Of a DNA stretch of 5,539 nucleotides, positions 1 to 5,539 are shown one piece after another. Numbering within the stretch: the first letter of the stretch is position 1; the number at the start of each line of letters is the position of its first letter. The stretch covers positions 1 to 5,539 of the forward strand of contig JAFAQI010000342.1 in assembly GCA_019246495.1 (NCBI GenBank). Reading direction: 5' to 3'. The position numbers were made by a program, and so were the translations under genes. The DNA comes from Frankiales bacterium (GTDB lineage Bacteria; Actinomycetota; Actinomycetes; JAFAQI01). A model generated the notes under the pieces. That model was not told where the DNA came from. It was given only the letters and a program-made list of their open reading frames with translations, and made no database searches.

Positions 1-1
1 C

Positions 2-589
2 GGACTGTTCGTCGTCTTCACCCCGCTGTGCTCCGCGCTGCTGCTGCGCCGTCGGGTCGACCGATCGGCGTGGGTCGCGGTCGGGGTGGCCACCGTCGGG
101 CTCGCGCTGCTCTCGCTCCGCGGGCTCACCGTCGGCACCGGCGAGGCGATCACCTTGCTGTGCGCGGTGTCGTTCGCGTTGCACATCGTCGGCCTCGGCG
201 AGTGGTCGACGCCGCGGGACGCCTACGCGCTTGCCGTCGTCCAGCTCGCGACCGTCGCCGTCGTCACGATCGTCTGCGCCGCGCCGCAGTCGCTGGCGCC
301 CCCACCGGACGCCGGCGTGTGGGGAGCGATCGCGCTCACGTCGATCGGCGCCACGGCACTCGGCTTCCTCGGCCAGACCTGGGCGCAGGCGCACCTGGCG
401 CCCACGCGCGCCGCCGTCGTCATGACGATGGAGCCCGTGTTCGCCGGCATCTTCGGCGTCGCGGTCGGCGGCGACCGGCTCGGCGTCCGCACCGTGCTCG
501 GCGCGCTCCTCGTCCTCGCGGCCATGTATCTCGTCGAGCTCGGACCACGGAAAGGCGCCGACGCAGCCGTCGGCCGGCTGGAGGTCTGA
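2..589 (+). CDS. EamA/DMT-family transporter, C-terminal part (5' end outside window)
   Basis: The reading frame is open from base 2 to the TGA at 587-589, giving 195 residues; the true start lies upstream of the window. The visible part starts with a GLFVVFTPL stretch, typical of the end of the first EamA repeat, and then covers the second repeat. About six and a half hydrophobic helices can be seen, near visible residues 1-15, 24-39, 46-63, 72-93, 105-124, 130-150 and 155-172. The segment around TMEPVFAGIFG is the conserved late-helix motif of this family. EamA proteins are inner-membrane drug/metabolite transporters of about 300 residues with ten helices, often exporting amino acids or other small metabolites. 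The substrate cannot be read from this fragment. The short polar tail after the last helix is probably cytoplasmic. Family assignment is firm; any link to aromatic amino acid export is only suggested by the DAHP synthase gene 22 bp downstream. Confidence 0.9.
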   Translation, partial: GLFVVFTPLCSALLLRRRVDRSAWVAVGVATVGLALLSLRGLTVGTGEAITLLCAVSFALHIVGLGEWSTPRDAYALAVVQLATVAVVTIVCAAPQSLAPPPDAGVWGAIALTSIGATALGFLGQTWAQAHLAPTRAAVVMTMEPVFAGIFGVAVGGDRLGVRTVLGALLVLAAMYLVELGPRKGADAAVGRLEV

Positions 590-597
590 GCCGGTTT
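574..597 (+). terminator. Possible intrinsic terminator after the transporter gene
   Basis: CCGGCT at 574-579 pairs perfectly with AGCCGG at 589-594 around a 9-base loop, and TTT follows at 595-597. The right arm starts at the last base of the transporter stop codon. The U-run is short, as is common in high-GC actinobacteria. If active, it would separate transcription of the transporter from the DAHP synthase at 612. A chance inverted repeat in GC-rich DNA is the alternative. Confidence 0.35.
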
Positions 598-611
598 GAA
601 AGACTGACCGC

Positions 612-1640
612 ATGGTCGTGGTGATGGCGCCGGGCGCAACAGCCGAAGAGCTCGACGCCGTCGTCAAGACGGTGCAGGACGCGGGCGGCTCTGCATTCGT
701 CAGCCGCGGCGTGCACCGCACGATCGTCGGACTCGTCGGTGACGTCGAGCAGTTCGAGACGCTCAACCTCCGCGCCTACCCCGGCGTCGTCGAGGTCGTC
801 CGGATCTCCACCCCCTACAAGCTGGTGAGCCGCGAGAACCATCCGGCGATGTCGACCGTCACGGTGTCGGGAGTGCCCATCGGCCCGGACACGTTCACTC
901 TCATCGCGGGGCCATGCGCGGTCGAGACGCCGGAGCAGACGCTCGAAGCAGCGAAGATGGCGAAGGCTGCCGGCGCAGCGCTGTTGCGCGGCGGCGCGTA
1001 CAAGCCGCGGACATCGCCCTACGCATTCCAGGGACTCGGCGAGAAGGGCCTGCGCATCCTCGCCGACGTCAGGGGCGAGACCGGCCTTCCCGTGGTGACG
1101 GAGGTCGTCGACGCACACGACGTCGACACGGTGGCGTCGTACGCCGACATGCTCCAGATCGGCACTCGCAACATGCAGAACTTCGGCCTGCTACAAGCCG
1201 TCGGGTCGTCAGGCAAGCCGGTGATGCTCAAGCGCGGGATGAACGCGACGATCGAGGAGTGGCTGATGGCGGCGGAGTACGTCGCCCAGCGCGGGAACCT
1301 CGACATCGTGCTGTGCGAGCGCGGCATTCGAACGTTCGAGACCGCGACCCGCAACACTCTCGACATCAGCGCGGTGCCGGTCGTGCATGCGCTGTCACAT
1401 CTGCCGGTCGTCGTCGACCCCTCACACTCCGGCGGCCGTCGTGACCTCGTCGTGCCGCTCTCGCGCGCGGCGATCGCCGTCGGCGCCGACGGCATCATCG
1501 TCGACGTCCACCCGGACCCGGGTGCGGCGTTGTGTGACGGCCCGCAGGCGCTCGTCGACGACGACCTCGACCAACTCGCCGCCTCGTGCCGAGACCTGCC
1601 GCCGATCGTCGGGCGAAAGCTCAGCTCGCCGCCGCGCTGA
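612..1640 (+). CDS. aroF: Type I-beta DAHP synthase with N-terminal ferredoxin-like domain
   Basis: 3-Deoxy-7-phosphoheptulonate synthase (342 aa) condenses PEP and erythrose 4-phosphate, the first committed step of the cytoplasmic shikimate pathway. Residues 1-70 form the ferredoxin-like regulatory domain and about 80-335 the TIM barrel. Visible motifs are IAGPC (98-102), RGGAYKPRTSPYAFQG (126-141), QIGTRNMQNF (182-191), LKRG (206-209), CERGIRTF (235-242) and DPSHSGGRRD (269-278). Compared with the Thermotoga maritima enzyme recalled from memory, numbering is nearly collinear, the total length is similar (338 there), and the start MVVVMAPG matches MIVVLKPG, which supports the ATG at 612. Metal ligands C102, H272 and D309 are present; the fourth, Glu298, is Asp here. 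The Tyr-latch residue His29 is Phe, while Ser31 is kept. There is no convincing ribosome binding site (only GAAAG at 598-602). The gene follows the transporter by 22 bp and converges on the threonine aldolase gene. The symbol varies between species. Confidence 0.96.
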   Translation: MVVVMAPGATAEELDAVVKTVQDAGGSAFVSRGVHRTIVGLVGDVEQFETLNLRAYPGVVEVVRISTPYKLVSRENHPAMSTVTVSGVPIGPDTFTLIAGPCAVETPEQTLEAAKMAKAAGAALLRGGAYKPRTSPYAFQGLGEKGLRILADVRGETGLPVVTEVVDAHDVDTVASYADMLQIGTRNMQNFGLLQAVGSSGKPVMLKRGMNATIEEWLMAAEYVAQRGNLDIVLCERGIRTFETATRNTLDISAVPVVHALSHLPVVVDPSHSGGRRDLVVPLSRAAIAVGADGIIVDVHPDPGAALCDGPQALVDDDLDQLAASCRDLPPIVGRKLSSPPR

Positions 1641-2673
1641 CGAGCGCGCGTGACACAACGTCGATCGCCCGGTCGATCGCCGCGTCGTCGACATCGAGGT
1701 GAGTGACGAGACGCACCCGCCGCGGGCCGACGGCCGACACCAGCACGCCTTCAGCCCGGCACTGCGCGGCCAACGTCGCGGAGTCGAGCGAGGTGACGGT
1801 GAGGTCGAGCGGCACGATGTTGGTCTCGACGGCCGCCGCCTCGACAAGCCCGGGCACTGCATCGTCAAGCGCTGTCGCCAGCTGCTGCGCATGCGCGTGG
1901 TCCTCGGCAAGCCGCGAGATGTTGTGCTCCAGCGCGAACCGCCCCGCAGCTGCCAGCACGCCGGCCTGACGCATCCCGCCACCGAGCCGGCGCCGGATCG
2001 CCCGCGCCTCGGTCACCATGCCCTCATCGCTGATGACGACGACCGAGCCGATCGGCGCACCGAGCCCCTTGGACAGGCACACCGACAACGTGTCGAACAG
2101 CCCGCCGTACTCCGCCAGGGCGATGCCGCTCGCGACGTGCGCGTTCCAGATGCGCGCGCCGTCGCAGTGCAATGCCAGCCCGTACGCCGACGTCAACGCG
2201 CGGAGATCCTTCAGCAGGCCGATCGGGTAGACCGCGCCGCCACCGCGGTTGTGCGTCTGCTCGACGGCAACCGCCCGCGTGGGCACGGTGTGGTAGTTCT
2301 CCGGCCGCAGCTGCGGCTCGAGCGCCTCCGGCGTCAGCAGCCCGCGTTCCGCAACGAGCGTCCGCGTCTGCACGCCACCGTGCTGCGCCGCGCCGCCGCC
2401 CTCATAGCTGACGATGTGCGCGTCTGCGTCGCAGATCAACTCGTCTGCCGGCGGCACGATCAGCCGCACCGCGATCTGGTTGCCCATCGTGCCGCTCGGG
2501 ACGAACAGCGCCGCCGGATGACCGAACAACGCGGCGACGTGCTCCTCGAGCGCGTTGACCGTCGGGTCCTCGCCATACACATCGTCGCCGACGTCCGCGT
2601 CGGCCATCGCCCGGCGCATGTCCGGACTCGGTCGAGTGACAGTGTCGCTACGGAGGTCGACGAGCTCGGGCAC
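1621..2673 (-). CDS. ltaE: Low-specificity L-threonine aldolase (PLP-dependent)
   Basis: This 350-residue enzyme matches the fold-type I PLP aldolases that cleave L-threonine or L-allo-threonine to glycine and acetaldehyde in the cytoplasm. The N-terminal RSDTVTRP (8-15), [10 protein letters not shown] (57-66), DAHI (84-87, with the active-site His86), [10 protein letters not shown] (169-178), the Schiff-base lysine motif [10 protein letters not shown] (K202, 201-210) and the C-terminal VRLVTHLDV (320-328) are all in the expected order. Length is normal for the family (about 330-350), so the gene looks intact. The start is GTG at 2673-2671, with AGGA at 2685-2682 on the minus strand, 8 bases upstream. 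Its last 20 bp overlap the convergent DAHP synthase gene. Threonine aldolase supplies glycine or one-carbon units and has no direct role in the shikimate pathway. Related members can act on other beta-hydroxy amino acids, so the physiological substrate is inferred. Confidence 0.95.
   Translation of the reverse strand: MPELVDLRSDTVTRPSPDMRRAMADADVGDDVYGEDPTVNALEEHVAALFGHPAALFVPSGTMGNQIAVRLIVPPADELICDADAHIVSYEGGGAAQHGGVQTRTLVAERGLLTPEALEPQLRPENYHTVPTRAVAVEQTHNRGGGAVYPIGLLKDLRALTSAYGLALHCDGARIWNAHVASGIALAEYGGLFDTLSVCLSKGLGAPIGSVVVISDEGMVTEARAIRRRLGGGMRQAGVLAAAGRFALEHNISRLAEDHAHAQQLATALDDAVPGLVEAAAVETNIVPLDLTVTSLDSATLAAQCRAEGVLVSAVGPRRVRLVTHLDVDDAAIDRAIDVVSRALVSAAAS
1633..1648. terminator. Hairpin at the convergent aroF/ltaE junction
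   Basis: CGCGCT at 1633-1638 pairs perfectly with AGCGCG at 1643-1648 around the tetraloop GACG. It spans the TGA stop (1638-1640) of the rightward DAHP synthase gene and lies just inside the last codons of the leftward threonine aldolase gene. No T-run follows on either strand. It could help end rightward transcription, but coding constraint and base composition alone may explain it. Confidence 0.3.
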
Positions 2674-2681
2674 GTTGCGCG

Positions 2682-2685
2682 TCCT
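2682..2685 (-). promoter_or_regulatory. Ribosome binding site of ltaE
   Basis: The minus strand reads AGGA followed by 8 bases and then the GTG start. This is a good Shine-Dalgarno match at normal spacing and supports the GTG at 2673 as the true start. The divergent sigma-like gene has no such site. Confidence 0.65.
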
Positions 2686-2708
2686 GTCAGTCGAAACGGT
2701 CAGTCGAA
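2686..2708. repeat. Direct repeat GTCAGTCGAA, two copies, 13-bp period
   Basis: Identical 10-bp units occupy 2686-2695 and 2699-2708, separated by ACG. On the minus strand each contains GACTGAC, a heptamer also found just before the aroF start codon at 602-608. Position in a divergent promoter suggests an operator, but no regulator family can be named from it. Confidence 0.5.
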
Positions 2709-2710
2709 CC

Positions 2711-2716
2711 TAAAGT
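2711..2716 (+). promoter_or_regulatory. -10-like element for a possibly leaderless transcript of the sigma-like gene
   Basis: TAAAGT fits the actinobacterial -10 consensus TANNNT. Exactly six bases (AGCCGC) separate it from the GTG at 2723, the spacing expected if transcription starts at the first base of the codon. There is no ribosome binding site in the gap, which agrees with leaderless translation. No -35 match is visible. Confidence 0.5.
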
Positions 2717-2717
2717 A
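2712..2717 (-). promoter_or_regulatory. -10-like element for ltaE
   Basis: The minus strand reads TACTTT (TANNNT) from 2717 to 2712. A start site about six bases downstream, near 2705, would give a leader of roughly 32 bases that carries the AGGA ribosome binding site and the second GACTGAC copy. It shares five bases with the opposing -10-like element. Confidence 0.4.
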
Positions 2718-2722
2718 GCCGC

Positions 2723-4060
2723 GTGCCGCGTGAGGTGGTCGCTCTCGTCTCGGCCGACGACGTCGTCGCCGCCGTGCGCGTTCACGCCGACCGCGTGCAC
2801 GACCTCCTGCGTCGCAGTGGCTGCGGCGCCGCAGAGTCCGTCGAGGTCTGCGAGTCCTACGCGTTCGCGCTCATCGACGCCCTGGTCAACGCACCCGAGA
2901 CGGTCGGCGACATGGCGGGCTGGTGGTTCGGCCGCGCGCTCGAGCTCGGCCGCCGACTCGGTGGCTCGGCCGAGCCGGCCGACGTCCCCGCGAGCGTGCT
3001 GTCGGGCACGAGCGGCGAGGCGCAGGTCCGGGCGGCGCTCGCCACGCTGCCGGACCCGGAGCGCGCTGCCGTCATGCTGCGCGACGGCTACGACCTGCCG
3101 CCGGAAGCCGTCGCGGTCGCACTCGGCCGCAGTGTGGACGGTGCGGCGAACCTCGTCGCGTCCGGCCGGCTGCGGTTGCAGGCGGCGTACGACGACAGGC
3201 ACCCCGCCGACCTCGCGGGTCACGTCGGCCGGACGCCCGCCGACATCGGGACGCTGGGCCGGCTCGCCGACGGTTCGCTCCCGCCGCCGAAGGTCCCGCC
3301 GCTCCGCCGCCACGTCAGCAGCTGTCACGCCTGCGAGGAGGTCGTCGAGGCGCAGGCGAAGGGGCGCCGGCTCGCCGCCGGGCTGCCGGTCATCGCGATG
3401 CCCGACGACGCGCGCGAGGCGATGATCGACCGCGTCGAGGAGCGGGCCGCAGCGGTCCTGCCGAGCGTCGACGAGGTGCTGCTCGCGGTCGAGGAGGAGC
3501 ACGACGTCCAGCCAGCGATCTCGCCGGTCGCGGTCATCATCGCGGTCGTCCTCGCGCTGCTGCTCGGCATCGGCGTCGCGGCGATCGCCCACAACGGCGT
3601 CGGCGGCCAGGCGACGACGTTCGAGTCTCCGCCGCCATTGCCGAGCGGATCGGCCGCGTTTCCCGTGACGCCGACCCCACACCGGCATCGGCACTCCCCC
3701 AAGCCGAGCATCAGCGCTAGCCCGTCCGCGTCGCGGACGCCCAGCGCGACGCGGTCCGCTTCGGCGAGCGCGACACCGACGCCGACTCGGCCCGCTGTCC
3801 CGGCGTCGATCCACCTGAGCCCGACCCGCGGGCCACGCGGCACAGTCATCACGGTCACCGGCGCCGGCTGGACTCCGGGCGCATCGATCTCGGTGACCTA
3901 CCGCGGTTCGCTCACCTCGTCACGGAGCTCGGCTGTCGCCGGCGCCGACGGCACGTTCTCGACGCAGGTCAACGCAAGCGGCGCGCTGCCCGGCACCTAC
4001 ACGGTCACCGCGACGGGCGGCGGCAAGTCGAGCTCCGCGACGTTCCGTCAGACCACTTAG
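2723..4060 (+). CDS. Transmembrane sigma-70-like/zinc-finger anti-sigma fusion with Ig-like C-terminal domain
   Basis: This 445-residue protein has no single-function family that I recognise; its parts are readable. Residues 11-80 resemble a degenerate ECF sigma region 2 (helical, ending in WWFGRALELGRR). Residues 101-157 resemble sigma region 4 with a helix-turn-helix (ALATLPDPERAAVMLRDGY, then PPEAVAVALGRS). Residues 197-204 form H-x3-C-x2-C (H197, C201, C204), the zinc-binding anti-sigma motif. One membrane helix spans about 266-289, a Ser/Pro/Thr-rich linker 301-360 with a HRHRH cluster at 320-324, and an IPT/TIG-like beta domain 362-443. The N-terminus should be cytoplasmic and the Ig-like domain outside. 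The GTG start at 2723 sits six bases after TAAAGT and has no ribosome binding site. I infer that it senses or anchors something at the cell surface and affects RNA polymerase or binds DNA. Target genes and ligand are unknown, and the sigma module may be inactive. No separate sigma or anti-sigma gene is adjacent. Confidence 0.8.
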   Translation: MPREVVALVSADDVVAAVRVHADRVHDLLRRSGCGAAESVEVCESYAFALIDALVNAPETVGDMAGWWFGRALELGRRLGGSAEPADVPASVLSGTSGEAQVRAALATLPDPERAAVMLRDGYDLPPEAVAVALGRSVDGAANLVASGRLRLQAAYDDRHPADLAGHVGRTPADIGTLGRLADGSLPPPKVPPLRRHVSSCHACEEVVEAQAKGRRLAAGLPVIAMPDDAREAMIDRVEERAAAVLPSVDEVLLAVEEEHDVQPAISPVAVIIAVVLALLLGIGVAAIAHNGVGGQATTFESPPPLPSGSAAFPVTPTPHRHRHSPKPSISASPSASRTPSATRSASASATPTPTRPAVPASIHLSPTRGPRGTVITVTGAGWTPGASISVTYRGSLTSSRSSAVAGADGTFSTQVNASGALPGTYTVTATGGGKSSSATFRQTT

Positions 4061-4061
4061 C

Positions 4062-4082
4062 GCGAACGCCGTCAGCGTTCGT
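4062..4082. terminator. Hairpin in the 27-bp gap between convergent genes
   Basis: CGAACGC at 4063-4069 pairs with GCGTTCG at 4075-4081 around the loop CGTCA; a G-U wobble at 4062/4082 can extend it in the rightward transcript. It fills most of the space between the stop of the sigma-like gene (4060) and the stop of the type II DAHP synthase gene (4088). It could work as a bidirectional terminator. A T-run is lacking on both strands, as in many high-GC actinobacterial terminators. Confidence 0.55.
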
Positions 4083-4087
4083 CCAAC

Positions 4088-5428
<1,341 letters not shown>

Positions 5429-5522
5429 GGTCGGCGGGGACGATCCGAGCGGCAGAGAGGTGTTCGTCACAGCGGTGCCGGGTATGTCCGGTAATGACCG
5501 ATTCTCACTCACGCAACCAGCA

Positions 5523-5528
5523 GAGGAG
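5523..5528 (+). promoter_or_regulatory. Ribosome binding site of the gene at the right edge
   Basis: GAGGAG lies 7 bases before the ATG at 5536. It is the strongest Shine-Dalgarno match in the window. The 107 bp between the leftward aroG promoter element and this ATG hold no other feature I can support; I found no clear -10/-35 pair, only a small CGGT-N4-ACCG inverted repeat at 5489-5500. Confidence 0.65.
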
Positions 5529-5535
5529 AGCACTC

Positions 5536-5539
5536 ATGG
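5536..5539 (+). CDS. Start of a rightward gene, truncated by the window edge
   Basis: Only ATG and one further base are inside the window. The call rests on the strong ribosome binding site at correct spacing and on the divergent layout with aroG. Nothing can be said about the product. Confidence 0.55.

Larger units (their letters stand above)
2674..2722. promoter_or_regulatory. Divergent promoter region between ltaE and the sigma-like gene
   Basis: These 49 bp separate two divergent starts and must hold both promoters. A TAAAGTA core at 2711-2717 reads as a -10-like TAAAGT rightward and TACTTT leftward. Two copies of GTCAGTCGAA (2686-2695 and 2699-2708) lie between this core and the ltaE ribosome binding site. 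No clear -35 element is visible for either direction. The region is more A/T-rich than its surroundings. Opposing polymerases would share the same core bases, so the two promoters probably exclude each other. Confidence 0.55.

Noticed and set aside
594..611. TTGAAA (596-601) as a -35 box for aroF
   Set aside because: It is too close to the start codon; a matching -10 would fall inside the coding region.
420..1118. Leftward open frame (232 codons) across the transporter/aroF junction
   Set aside because: It spans two real genes in antisense and its translation shows no conserved motif.
1660..1681. Direct repeat GTCGATCGCC, 12-bp period
   Set aside because: It lies inside ltaE and encodes the repeated residues AID-RAID in a C-terminal helix; coding sequence explains it.
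1699..2718. Long rightward open frame (339 codons) opposite ltaE
   Set aside because: It is antisense to a clearly conserved enzyme, its translation is rich in Arg/His/Asp without recognisable motifs, and GC-rich DNA commonly keeps the complementary frame open.
3690..3790. Repetitive Ser/Ala/Thr/Pro codons resembling a tandem repeat
   Set aside because: There is no regular DNA repeat unit; it is a low-complexity stalk next to a membrane helix.
2687..3814. Long leftward open frame (375 codons) opposite the sigma-like gene
   Set aside because: The Arg/Asp-rich translation lacks domains, while the opposite strand encodes a protein with sigma-like, zinc-finger and membrane segments.
5489..5500. 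Inverted repeat CGGT-AATG-ACCG upstream of the right-edge gene
   Set aside because: A 4-bp arm is too short to stand out from chance in this base composition; no known operator matches it.

Overview
The window is very GC-rich, has strong G/C at third codon positions, and encodes proteins with clear actinobacterial relatives. The second DAHP synthase closely resembles, from memory, the Mycobacterium tuberculosis type II enzyme. Two genes also have a TANNNT-N6-GTG layout typical of actinobacterial leaderless transcripts. I infer a high-GC actinomycete chromosome and cannot place it to genus. I see no mobile element, CRISPR array, rRNA or tRNA.

Layout from left to right: (1) the 3' two-thirds of an EamA/DMT-family membrane transporter (+), ending in a possible hairpin terminator; (2) a complete type I-beta DAHP synthase with an N-terminal ferredoxin-like regulatory domain (+); (3) a low-specificity L-threonine aldolase (-), whose 3' end overlaps the DAHP synthase by 20 bp; (4) a 49-bp divergent promoter region; (5) a 445-residue fusion protein (+) with degenerate ECF-sigma-like modules, a zinc-finger anti-sigma motif, one membrane helix, a Ser/Pro/Thr-rich linker and a C-terminal Ig-like domain; (6) a complete type II DAHP synthase (-), separated from gene 5 by a 27-bp gap almost filled by a hairpin; (7) a 119-bp divergent intergenic region ending in a Shine-Dalgarno site and the first four bases of another gene (+).

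Two genes catalyse the same step, PEP plus erythrose 4-phosphate to DAHP, the entry to the shikimate pathway, but belong to different DAHP synthase classes with different regulatory attachments. This suggests differently controlled isozymes. The threonine aldolase and the transporter have no obvious mechanistic link to that step, although DMT proteins often export amino acids. The sigma/anti-sigma fusion is the most unusual protein: it looks like a one-polypeptide transmembrane signalling or transcription-control device. Related sigma/anti-sigma fusions are known in actinobacteria, so the architecture is uncommon rather than certainly new.
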